Positions 33,941 through 41,007 of a DNA stretch of 41,007 nt are shown here, one piece after another (the stretch's first letter is position 1; each line of letters opens with the position of its first letter). The notes beneath the pieces were generated by a model, which was not told the DNA's origin, did not search any database, and saw nothing but the letters and a program-made list of their open reading frames with translations. Made by a program: the position numbers and the translations under genes. The stretch is from Pseudomonadota bacterium (GTDB lineage: Bacteria; Pseudomonadota; Alphaproteobacteria; Acetobacterales; Acetobacteraceae), in assembly GCA_021808545.1 (NCBI GenBank), contig JAKBBM010000016.1:1-41007 (forward strand). Direction: 5' to 3'.

Positions 33941-35989
33941 ATGGAGATTCTCGCCCCCCTGCGCGCGCCCTTGTCCAGCCTGCCCGGGCTGGGAGCGCGG
34001 CTTTGCACCCTTATGGCCCGGCTGGCAGGCGGCGAGACGGTCCGCGACATCCTGTTTCATCTGCCCACGGATTTCATCGACCGCCGGGCCACCCCCACAA
34101 TCGCTGAGGCCAAACCAGGGGGGATTGTCACCTTGAAGGTGGACATCATCCGCCATGAGGCGCCGGAGAAAAAGACCCAGCCGCACCGCGTCATCATCAG
34201 CGACGGGACGGGCTTTGCCGAGATCGTGCTGTTTCATGCGGCCCGGCTGGTGCAATTCCCGGTGGGGGCCAGGCTGGTTGTTTCCGGCAAGCTGGAGCGT
34301 TTTGCCGACCGGCTAGTTATGGCGCATCCAGACCATGTGTATACCATGAGCCGGATGCCGGATTTTCCGTGGATCGAGCCAATATGGCCGCTTGCCGCCG
34401 GCATTACCCCGCGTACCATGCGCCGCGCCGCGCTCGCTGCGCTGGCCAACCTGCCGCCATTACCTGAGTGGCACGATAAAACACTTATAACCCGGCGCGG
34501 CTGGCCGGGCTTTGGCGAGGCCCTGCACGCATTGCACGCCCCCACCCAGCCGCCGGATGATAAGCCACGCGCGCGCCTGGCCTACGATGAATTACTGGCG
34601 CGCCAGCTCTGCTTTGGTATCGTTCGCACCCTGCGCCGCCGCCGCCCCGGGCGGGCCCTTGCCGGCGATGGCCGCCTGCGCGCCGAGGCGCTACAACGCT
34701 TCGGCCATTCCCCCACGACTGGCCAGTTGCAAGCCTTGCGCGAGATTGACAGCGACCTTGCCGCCCCGCACCGCATGCGGCGGCTGCTGCAAGGCGATGT
34801 AGGTTCCGGCAAGACTCTGGTGGCGCTGCTGGCCGCCCTGCACGCGGTGGAAGCCGGTACGCAGGCGGCACTGATGGCGCCGACTGAAATTCTCGCCCGC
34901 CAACACCTGGTTACATTCCAGCGCCTGTGCCCAGTCCCCGTGGCATTGCTGAGCGGCAATGTGAAAGGCGCTGAACGCCGCCAGATTCTGGCCGACTTGG
35001 CCAACGGCGCCCTGCCCATTGTCATCGGTACGCATGCGATTTTTCAGAAAGACGTAAAATTCCATGATCTTGGGCTCGCCATCATTGATGAGCAGCACCG
35101 TTTTGGCGTGGACCAGCGGCTGGCACTAAGCGCCAAGGGCGAGGCCACGGACCTGCTGGTAATGACGGCAACCCCCATCCCGCGCACATTGCTGCTGACC
35201 CATTGGGCGGAAATGGATGTCTCGCGTATTACCGACAAACCCCGCGGCCGCATGCCCATTACCACCACCTTGCACCGGCTGGCGGAGCTAGAAAAAGTGG
35301 CGGCCGCCTTGGCCCGGGCGATTGAGGCGGGCGGGCGCGTCTATTGGGTTTGCCCACTGGTCTCCGAATCGGAACTTATAGATATCACCGCCACGGAAAT
35401 CCGCTATGCGCGGCTACACCAGCTCTTTGGCGACAAGGTGGCCATGGCCCACGGGCGGATGGACCCGGCCGCGCGCGAGCGCTCTTTGCGCGATTTCGCC
35501 GAGGGGCGATGCACCATCCTCGTCGCCACCACGGTGATTGAGGTGGGGGTGGATGTGCCAGAAGCGAATGTGATGGTGATTGAACATGCCGAACGTTTTG
35601 GCCTGGCACAATTGCACCAGCTGCGCGGGCGTGTGGGGCGGGGACAAACCAAGAGCTTCTGCCTGTTATTGCATGACGACCAGCTCGGCCAGACGGCACG
35701 CCAACGCCTGGCCATGCTGCGTGATACAGAGGATGGTTTTTTGATCGCTGATGAGGATTTCCGCCTGCGCGGCGCCGGAGATGCGCTGGGCACGCGCCAA
35801 TCTGGCCTGCCCGGCTACCGGCTGGCCGACCCCGAACAGCATGAAGCCCTGCTGACCATGGCGCGGCAGGATGCGGTGATGCTGCTCCAGCGTGACCCGA
35901 CCCTCTCCAGCCCGCGCGGCCAGGCCGCGCGCGTGCTTCTCAACCTGTTTGATCAGCGCGATGCAATCGCCACATTGCAGGCGGGCTAA
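33941..35989 (+). CDS. recG: ATP-dependent DNA helicase RecG
   Basis: Branched-DNA translocase that remodels stalled forks and Holliday junctions. The ATG at 33941 gives MEILAPLRAPLSSLPGLGARL, 682 residues; a GTG two codons earlier would do equally. N-terminal wedge/OB domain (LPTDFIDRRATPTIAEAKPG, then GFAEIVLFHAARL). Helicase motifs: Walker A QGDVGSGKTLVALLAAL, DEQHRFGVDQRLAL, VMTATPIPRTLLLT, CTILVATTVIEVGVDVPEAN, QLRGRVGRGQTKSFCLL. The C-terminal DEDFRLRGAGDALGTRQSG is RecG-specific. Confidence 0.97.
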   Translation: MEILAPLRAPLSSLPGLGARLCTLMARLAGGETVRDILFHLPTDFIDRRATPTIAEAKPGGIVTLKVDIIRHEAPEKKTQPHRVIISDGTGFAEIVLFHAARLVQFPVGARLVVSGKLERFADRLVMAHPDHVYTMSRMPDFPWIEPIWPLAAGITPRTMRRAALAALANLPPLPEWHDKTLITRRGWPGFGEALHALHAPTQPPDDKPRARLAYDELLARQLCFGIVRTLRRRRPGRALAGDGRLRAEALQRFGHSPTTGQLQALREIDSDLAAPHRMRRLLQGDVGSGKTLVALLAALHAVEAGTQAALMAPTEILARQHLVTFQRLCPVPVALLSGNVKGAERRQILADLANGALPIVIGTHAIFQKDVKFHDLGLAIIDEQHRFGVDQRLALSAKGEATDLLVMTATPIPRTLLLTHWAEMDVSRITDKPRGRMPITTTLHRLAELEKVAAALARAIEAGGRVYWVCPLVSESELIDITATEIRYARLHQLFGDKVAMAHGRMDPAARERSLRDFAEGRCTILVATTVIEVGVDVPEANVMVIEHAERFGLAQLHQLRGRVGRGQTKSFCLLLHDDQLGQTARQRLAMLRDTEDGFLIADEDFRLRGAGDALGTRQSGLPGYRLADPEQHEALLTMARQDAVMLLQRDPTLSSPRGQAARVLLNLFDQRDAIATLQAG

Positions 35990-36031
35990 ACCTCCCAAGC
36001 GCCCTCTCCACGCCGTTGCTCAGCGCGGGGT

Positions 36032-36061
36032 TTTACAGCCAAGTGCGCACAGCCCTATAGT
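36032..36061 (+). promoter_or_regulatory. Promoter for ppk2-hisI, placing the transcript start at the ATG
   Basis: TTTACA (36032-36037) and TATAGT (36056-36061) separated by 18 bases, each matching 5/6. The -10 ends only 5 bases before the ppk2 ATG at 36067, so a normal start distance would fall on the start codon itself and give a leaderless message. No ribosome-binding sequence is visible. Confidence 0.5.
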
Positions 36062-36066
36062 GGCCC

Positions 36067-36822
36067 ATGGCCAAGGATCAGACTTACGCCAAAACCCTGC
36101 ACCATTTGCAGGTGGAACTGGTGAAATTACAACGCCACGTCATCACCCGGGGCAAGAAGGTTCTTGTTATTCTGGAAGGGCGCGACGGTGCCGGTAAGGA
36201 CGGTACGATCAAGCGCATTATCGAGCATCTTTCCCCGCGCGATATCCGGGTTGTGGCTCTGCCCAAACCATCCGACGTGGAAACAACGCAATGGTACTTC
36301 CAGCGCTATGCCACGCATCTGCCGGCGGCCGGCCAGATCGTGCTATTCAACCGCTCCTGGTATAACCGCGCCGGGGTTGAGCATGTGATGGGGTTTTGTT
36401 CCGATACGGATTATCAGAAATTCATGCGCAACGTGATGGTGTTTGAGAATCTGCTCGTGCAGGATGGAATCACGGTCTTGAAATATTATCTGGACATCAG
36501 CCGCAAGGAACAGAAAAAGCGGCTGGAGGCGCGGCGGAAGGATCCGTTGAAACAATGGAAAATCAGCCCGATCGATGAGAAAGCCCTACATCATTTTGAC
36601 GATTACACCACCGCGCGCGATGCCATGCTGCGCACGACCGACAGCGCCGCCGCACCTTGGATGGTGGTTCGCGCCGATGACAAGAAGGCCACGCGCCTGG
36701 CTGTCATCGGCGATCTGATCACCCGCATTGATTATGAAGGCGCCCTACCCCATGAGCACAACACGCAGATCATCTGCCGGTTTGACGAATCTTGCCTGAC
36801 CAACGGAATGCTCGTCCGATGA
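36067..36822 (+). CDS. ppk2: Polyphosphate kinase 2
   Basis: Uses polyphosphate to phosphorylate nucleoside diphosphates or monophosphates; single-domain PPK2 family with a P-loop kinase fold. 251 residues. Walker A at 37-47 ([11 protein letters not shown]), the Walker B-like aspartate region equivalent [23 protein letters not shown], and the lid module [15 protein letters not shown]. Length and motifs fit class I (NDP-phosphorylating), but the class is inferred. It overlaps hisI by 4 bases. Confidence 0.93.
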   Translation: MAKDQTYAKTLHHLQVELVKLQRHVITRGKKVLVILEGRDGAGKDGTIKRIIEHLSPRDIRVVALPKPSDVETTQWYFQRYATHLPAAGQIVLFNRSWYNRAGVEHVMGFCSDTDYQKFMRNVMVFENLLVQDGITVLKYYLDISRKEQKKRLEARRKDPLKQWKISPIDEKALHHFDDYTTARDAMLRTTDSAAAPWMVVRADDKKATRLAVIGDLITRIDYEGALPHEHNTQIICRFDESCLTNGMLVR

Positions 36823-37202
36823 ACGATATAGTGAACGCCCTGAACTTTAACGAGGATGGCTTGGTTGCCGCGATTGCCCAGGCGCATGACACGGGCGAGG
36901 TTTTGATGCTGGCGTGGATGAATGCCGAGGCCGTGCGGGAGACATTGGCGACCGGCCAGGTGTGCTATTATTCGCGCTCACGCAAAAAGCTCTGGCGCAA
37001 GGGAGAAACGTCCGGCCAGCGGCAGAAGCTGGTGGAAATGCGCCTGGATTGCGATGGCGACGCGCTGCTGCTGCTGGTTGAGCAAACCGGGGTTGCCTGC
37101 CACACCGGACGGCGCAGCTGTTTTTATACGGCAGTGCGGGATAATGCCCTGGTGGAGCTTTCAAAGCCCGAAATTTCCCCTGAAGCCCTGTATGGTTCCT
37201 GA
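36819..37202 (+). CDS. hisI: Phosphoribosyl-AMP cyclohydrolase
   Basis: Third step of histidine biosynthesis: hydrolytic opening of the adenine ring of PR-AMP. The ATG at 36819 overlaps the ppk2 stop (ATGA) and gives [20 protein letters not shown], 127 residues. Mg/Zn ligands are visible: D77, D79 and D81 in LDCDGDALL, and C94 and C101 in [29 protein letters not shown] is the substrate loop. No fused HisE domain. Separate from other his genes, with ppk2 as partner, which is unusual but not unique. Confidence 0.96.
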   Translation: MNDIVNALNFNEDGLVAAIAQAHDTGEVLMLAWMNAEAVRETLATGQVCYYSRSRKKLWRKGETSGQRQKLVEMRLDCDGDALLLLVEQTGVACHTGRRSCFYTAVRDNALVELSKPEISPEALYGS

Positions 37203-37225
37203 ACGGAACAGTCTTGTGGGAATGC

Positions 37226-37255
37226 TTGAATTTGGCAAAATAGAACCAGAATAAA
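37226..37255 (+). promoter_or_regulatory. Weak candidate promoter for the triheme cytochrome
   Basis: TTGAAT (37226-37231) and AATAAA (37250-37255), 18-base spacer, each 4/6, in the 70-base gap after hisI. A GAGGGAG ribosome-binding site precedes the ATG. Confidence 0.3.
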
Positions 37256-37272
37256 ACCCGAGGGAGACAGTC

Positions 37273-38919
37273 ATGCCGTTTGCTCTGCCCAAACGCCGCG
37301 CCTTGCGCGCGGGCCTGGTTACCGCAACCCTGCTCCTGCTGTTTGGCGCCGTGCTGGCGGGGCGCCTGGCCATAGGGCAGGCCAATGCCACCAATACGGC
37401 AGATTATCCCGCGGCCTCGCTTGCCAGCCCCAGCACCCAAGCCGCGCTTATTGCACGCGGTAAATATCTTACCACCGCCGCCGATTGCATGCCCTGTCAT
37501 ACCGGCCCAGGCCACGCGCCCTTCTCCGGCGGGCTTATCCTGCACACGCCGTTTGGCGGCTTATCCTCGCCCAACATCACACCTGATAAAGCAACCGGCA
37601 TCGGCAATTGGACTGATAAGCAGTTTTATAATGCCATCCATTACGGCATCAGTCCTGGGCGCTCATATCTGATCTTCCCCAAATTCCTGTATCCGGCCAT
37701 GCCGTATACCTCCTACACCAAGCTGTCTTACGCAGATGTGATGGCGATTAAGGCCTATCTGTTCTCGCTCGCCCCCGTTCATGCGCCACGGGTGCCAAGT
37801 TCCATGATGTTTCCCTTCAACCAACGGCCGGTATTGCTGGGCTGGCGCCTGCTGTTCTTTACGCCCGGGCCCATGCACATGAACCCGCATTGGGATAAGG
37901 CCATGAAAAACGGCGCCTATTTGACCGAAGCTCTGGGCCATTGCGGCGAATGCCACACACCGCGCAATATATTGAGCGCCATGGAGCTGGACGACGCCTA
38001 TGCCGGCGCGCCGATCGACGCCTTTTTTGCCCCCAACATCTCATCCGACAAAACCTATGGCGTTGGCGGCTGGAGCAAGGCCGACCTTGTCGCCTATCTG
38101 CATGATGGCGGCAACATGGTGAAAGGCTCCGCCTACGGCCCGATGGGCGATGTGGTTACCCATTCCACCAGCCAGATCCCGGTTGCGGATGATGAGGACA
38201 TTGCCACCTATTTGCAAACCGAAACCAAGCCGCAACCCTCCAACCCACCGCCCGCCGTGCCGGATTGGGCAAAATCGGCCGCGCGCGGGGCTACGCTCTA
38301 TGTGGCCAATTGCGCCGGATGCCACGGCAAAACCGGCGGCGGCATGAAACCGCTTGTGCCCAATCTCGCCGGGAATGATTCAGTCACGGCGGCACAACCC
38401 TATAATGTCATCGGGGCGGTGCTGAGCGGCCTGCCCGCCTGGAAGGGTTTGGCCATGCCATCCTTTGCCATGAAACTCTCCGACCAGCAGATTGCCGATA
38501 TCAGCAATTATGTCCGCACCGCCTGGGGCAATAAGGGCGTTGCCAATACCGCGCCCCGGCAGGTGATGCGCCTACGCGGCATTGCCGATGTGCCTATGGG
38601 GGCCGATGAATTGTCCGACAAGCTTGGCTGCCCGCGTGTTTCACCCGCCGGCGGGCCGGATATGGTGGCCGATCCGGGCAATGGGCTGCTTGATACCTAC
38701 CAAGGTGCGACGGCTCAAACCGTGCCTAACCGCACGCGTGAACTCATTGCCGCGATCCGGGCCAATAACAGCACGATCCGCCCCGCCGATTTGACCAATA
38801 CGCTGATCGCGGCCTATTGCCCGGTCGTCGCGCATAAGCGGGGACTAGATCTCTCGGCCAAGCGCGCGGCGTTGAAGCGCTTTGTCGCCAGCATTACCCC
38901 GCTGGTGAACAATCCGTAG
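37273..38919 (+). CDS. Triheme cytochrome c (dehydrogenase cytochrome subunit type) with C-terminal extension
   Basis: Periplasmic or membrane-anchored electron carrier with three c-type hemes. 548 residues. An N-terminal hydrophobic helix at about 12-34 is an anchor or signal. CXXCH motifs are C72-H76 (CMPCH), C224-H228 (CGECH) and C347-H351 (CAGCH); likely axial methionines are M143 (AMPYT), M291 (GPMGD) and M395 (AMPSF). The layout is that of the cytochrome subunit of membrane-bound alcohol or gluconate dehydrogenases, which pass electrons to ubiquinone. Those are about 440-480 residues; here about 110 more follow, with Cys at 453 and 516 and the segment LIAAYCPVVAHKRGLDL. No dehydrogenase gene is adjacent, so its donor is unknown. 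Confidence 0.9.
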   Translation: MPFALPKRRALRAGLVTATLLLLFGAVLAGRLAIGQANATNTADYPAASLASPSTQAALIARGKYLTTAADCMPCHTGPGHAPFSGGLILHTPFGGLSSPNITPDKATGIGNWTDKQFYNAIHYGISPGRSYLIFPKFLYPAMPYTSYTKLSYADVMAIKAYLFSLAPVHAPRVPSSMMFPFNQRPVLLGWRLLFFTPGPMHMNPHWDKAMKNGAYLTEALGHCGECHTPRNILSAMELDDAYAGAPIDAFFAPNISSDKTYGVGGWSKADLVAYLHDGGNMVKGSAYGPMGDVVTHSTSQIPVADDEDIATYLQTETKPQPSNPPPAVPDWAKSAARGATLYVANCAGCHGKTGGGMKPLVPNLAGNDSVTAAQPYNVIGAVLSGLPAWKGLAMPSFAMKLSDQQIADISNYVRTAWGNKGVANTAPRQVMRLRGIADVPMGADELSDKLGCPRVSPAGGPDMVADPGNGLLDTYQGATAQTVPNRTRELIAAIRANNSTIRPADLTNTLIAAYCPVVAHKRGLDLSAKRAALKRFVASITPLVNNP

Positions 38920-38973
38920 GCGCGGGCCGGATAAAGGGCGGGCCTTAAAATCCGCCACGCAAGGATTGAGCGA

Positions 38974-40110
38974 ATGACCCGGATTTTTATCATCGCCGGC
39001 GAGGCAAGCGGCGATGTTCTTGGTGCGCGGCTTATGACAGCGCTGCGGCGGCGGGAGCCGAATATTATTTTTTCCGGCATTGGCGGCGCGCGCATGGCCG
39101 AGGCGGGACTATCCTCGCTGTTTCCCATGCAGGAACTGGCGGTCATGGGCATTGCCGAAATCCTGCCTCGGCTATTTGCACTCCAAAAGCGCCTGAAGCA
39201 GACCGTTGCCGCCATTCAGGCCGAACAGCCGGATATTCTGTTAACTATAGACAGTCCCGGCTTCTGCCTGCGTGTGCTGAAAGCTGTGGGCCAGAACGGC
39301 CCCAAACGCGTGCATTACGTGGCACCACAAGTCTGGGCCTGGCGGCAGAGCCGTGTGAAACATTTTCCAGGCCTGTGGGATGAATTGCTCTGTCTGCTGC
39401 CATTCGAGCCGGATTTTTTCGCACCGCACGGCCTGCATCCGGTCTTCACTGGCCATCCGGTCCTGGAATCGGGGGCTGATACGGGCGATGCGGCACGGTT
39501 TCGCGCCCTTCATAACCTGCCAGACGACGCCGTGCCTGTGATGCTCATGCCTGGCTCGCGCGTAACCGAGACGCGCCGCCTGTTGCCCGTGTTCCGCGAA
39601 ACCATGGCCCGCCTTGCCCCGCATGTGCCGGGTTTGGTGCCCGTGGTGGCGGCAGCACCATTCATCGCCGAGCAGGTAGCGGCCCATCTGTCCGACTGGC
39701 CGCAGCGCCCGATTATCGTGCGCGACGTGGCCGCGCGTTATGATGCTTTCGCCGCCGCCCGCGCGGCCCTGACCAAATCCGGAACCTCGACATTGGAACT
39801 CGCCATGGCTGGGGTGCCGATGGCGGTAACATACCGGGTTAATCCGGTTTCCGCCTTTTTGGGCCGGCGGCTGATTAAGGTGCCGCATGTGGCGATGATC
39901 AACCTGCTGGCTGTGCACGCGCTGGTGCCGGAATTGCTGCAGGAAGATTGCCAGCCTGAGCGCTTGGTCGCCACGCTGCAAACGTTGCTGTGCGATGAAA
40001 CGGCCGCCCAAGCCCAGCGCAAAGGCTTTGGCCCAGCTCTGGCCAGCCTGCGCGCGCCAACCGGGGCGCCCTCAGACGCCGCAGCCCATGCGATACTGAA
40101 CATTCTATAA
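38974..40110 (+). CDS. lpxB: Lipid-A-disaccharide synthase
   Basis: Glycosyltransferase (GT19) that joins UDP-diacylglucosamine and lipid X in lipid A synthesis at the inner membrane. 378 residues, normal. N-terminal FIIAGEASGDVLGARLM, then GIGGARMAEAG, AVMGIAEILPRL, IDSPGFCLRV, VHYVAPQVWAW, FTGHPVLE, LMPGSRVTETRRLLPVF and the KSGTSTLELAMAGVPMAVTYR donor-binding region. Not beside lpxA/lpxD/fabZ, its usual partners. Confidence 0.97.
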   Translation: MTRIFIIAGEASGDVLGARLMTALRRREPNIIFSGIGGARMAEAGLSSLFPMQELAVMGIAEILPRLFALQKRLKQTVAAIQAEQPDILLTIDSPGFCLRVLKAVGQNGPKRVHYVAPQVWAWRQSRVKHFPGLWDELLCLLPFEPDFFAPHGLHPVFTGHPVLESGADTGDAARFRALHNLPDDAVPVMLMPGSRVTETRRLLPVFRETMARLAPHVPGLVPVVAAAPFIAEQVAAHLSDWPQRPIIVRDVAARYDAFAAARAALTKSGTSTLELAMAGVPMAVTYRVNPVSAFLGRRLIKVPHVAMINLLAVHALVPELLQEDCQPERLVATLQTLLCDETAAQAQRKGFGPALASLRAPTGAPSDAAAHAILNIL

Positions 40111-40178
40111 GGCGTAAGATGCACACGCCGAGCCTGTCACGCGGCGCCAACTCCCTAAGATTTCGCCAATGAGCCGTT

Positions 40179-40205
40179 AGAATATAAAGGCATTATTAAT
40201 ATTCT
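40179..40205. repeat. Inverted repeat upstream of the small Thr-rich gene
   Basis: AGAATAT (40179-40185) and ATATTCT (40199-40205) are perfect reverse complements with a 13-base AT-rich spacer, in the 169-base gap after lpxB. It could be an operator for the gene at 40280; it lacks the GC stem and T-run of a terminator. Nothing else is seen in this gap. Confidence 0.5.
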
Positions 40206-40279
40206 CGGGCCACAATAAAACGCTCGCCCAACGAGGCGCCGCCGTTGGCGCCCAGCCGGCACAGCCCGAGGAGTTTAGC

Positions 40280-40543
40280 ATGAGCGTCAGCCCGATTGGC
40301 GCGACCAGCGCCGCGCCTTCCAATACACATCCGCCGCATCAGCCGGTTGTGTCCGGAGACACAAAAACAACCACCACCTTGCCCGATGGCGCCAGCGTCA
40401 CCACCGTGCGCGACACAAAATCGGACATCATATCCATCGCCACCACCCCGCCAACAATCCCCGCTAACGCCTTAACCGGGGAAAATATCAGCAGCGCGGG
40501 CCAACAATCTCAGACCGGACACGGAATCGACGTTACGGCCTAA
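40280..40543 (+). CDS. Small Thr/Ser-rich hypothetical protein
   Basis: 87 residues, preceded by a good ribosome-binding site (GAGGAG, seven bases before the ATG). No membrane helix or signal. Low-complexity N-terminus (MSVSPIGATSAAPSNTHPPH), then a repetitive TTTTLPDGASVTTVRDTKSD segment and a polar tail. The DG-x-x-V-T-T-V-x-D pattern is seen in small uncharacterised proteins of Acetobacteraceae, from memory and unverified. Function unknown. Its own upstream inverted repeat suggests separate regulation. Confidence 0.65.
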   Translation: MSVSPIGATSAAPSNTHPPHQPVVSGDTKTTTTLPDGASVTTVRDTKSDIISIATTPPTIPANALTGENISSAGQQSQTGHGIDVTA

Positions 40544-40571
40544 GCAAGGCTGGACGCCACGCGGCTGGACA

Positions 40572-41007
40572 TTATTTGTGCGCAAGCGCCGCCTCCATGG
40601 CCGCCACGGCGGACAGGTTGGTAATACCGCGCGCCGTGGTGCTGGGCACCGCAATATGCAGAGGCTTGCTAAGACCCAAGAGAATCGGGCCCACGGTTAC
40701 GCCCTCGCCCGTTGCCTTGACTAGGTTAAAGGCGATGTTGGCCGCGTCGATATTCGGGAAAATCAATAGATTGGCGACACCATGTAAGTTTGAATCTGGC
40801 AATGCATGGGCTCGAAGCTGTTCCACGAGCGCGGCGTCGCCATGCATTTCGCCATCCACCTCCAGCCCTGGGTTACGGACATGGATTAACCCCAGCGCTT
40901 GGCGCATCTTACGCGCCGATGGCGAGTTTGACGCCCCAAAACTAGAATGTGAGAGCAAAGCCACCTTGGGGGGAATACCAAAATGCCGCAGGATCTCGGC
41001 TGCAGAC
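40572..41007 (-). CDS. maeB: NADP-dependent malic enzyme, C-terminal (phosphotransacetylase-like) part, cut by window edge
   Basis: The last 144 residues of a MaeB-type hybrid malic enzyme, open to the right edge. It reads HFGIPPKVALLSHSSFG, SARKMRQALGLIHVRNPGLE, VDGEMHGDAALVEQLRAHAL, LLIFPNIDAANIAFNLVKA and GVTVGPILLGLSKPLHIAVP, the phosphotransacetylase-like module fused to the malic enzyme domain. A stand-alone phosphate acetyltransferase is less likely because of the ending ITNLSAVAAMEAAL. The N-terminal malic domain lies outside the window. Convergent with the small gene at 40280. Confidence 0.88.
   Translation of the reverse strand, partial: SAAEILRHFGIPPKVALLSHSSFGASNSPSARKMRQALGLIHVRNPGLEVDGEMHGDAALVEQLRAHALPDSNLHGVANLLIFPNIDAANIAFNLVKATGEGVTVGPILLGLSKPLHIAVPSTTARGITNLSAVAAMEAALAHK

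Noticed and set aside
33893-34255. Upstream extension of the sdhE frame antisense to recG
   Set aside because: The extension resembles no SdhE and lies opposite the conserved start of recG; the ATG at 33892 gives a normal 100-residue protein.

Overview
The window looks like chromosomal housekeeping DNA from an alphaproteobacterium, most likely a member of the Acetobacteraceae (order Rhodospirillales). This rests on gene content and order: nagZ-scpA-scpB-tat-serS, dgt divergent from erpA-xth, an iscR-type regulator heading suf, recG divergent from sdhE-mfd, a long 531-residue isocitrate lyase, and a triheme dehydrogenase-type cytochrome. The G+C content is high and genes are tightly packed, with many 4-base or 8-base start/stop overlaps. 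Genus is not resolved. I see no tRNA, rRNA, CRISPR array, insertion sequence or phage gene.

Region 1 (1-4039) holds an RND efflux permease cut by the left edge and its membrane fusion adaptor, both on the minus strand. Region 2 (4088-13682, minus) is a near-continuous series: dgt, argS, a SPOR-domain protein, nagZ, an M50 site-2 protease, scpA, scpB, a ChaC-type gamma-glutamylcyclotransferase, tatB, tatC and serS. It combines dNTP control, tRNA charging, peptidoglycan recycling, chromosome condensation and protein export. tatA is missing from its usual place.

Region 3 (13745-14840, plus) is an ErpA-like A-type Fe-S carrier overlapping exonuclease III. It is followed by two related palindromes (14837-14964) whose outer CTAG ends supply the stop codons of both flanking convergent genes. 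Region 4 (14961-21723, minus) is gph and then iscR/sufR-sufB-sufC-sufD-sufS-sufU-sufT-sufA, a complete SUF iron-sulfur assembly operon with its own Rrf2-type regulator. Region 5 is glmS (plus), a bidirectional terminator, isocitrate lyase (minus), and a 305-base AT-rich control region.

Region 6 (25606-30105) is the more accessory part: an unrecognised 154-residue membrane-anchored protein, a large MscS-type channel, a TacAT-type toxin-antitoxin pair whose toxin 3' end appears frameshifted, a short DUF2076-like protein and a GNAT acetyltransferase. Region 7 (30165-35989) is mfd and sdhE (minus) divergent from recG (plus). Region 8 (36067-40543, plus) is ppk2 overlapping hisI, an orphan triheme cytochrome c with a C-terminal extension, lpxB, and a small Thr-rich protein. 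The right edge cuts the 3' end of an NADP-malic enzyme (minus).

I find no convincing undescribed multi-gene system. The best leads are the paired palindromes at the suf/xth junction, the frameshifted TacT toxin, the orphan cytochrome, and several promoter-proximal palindromes.
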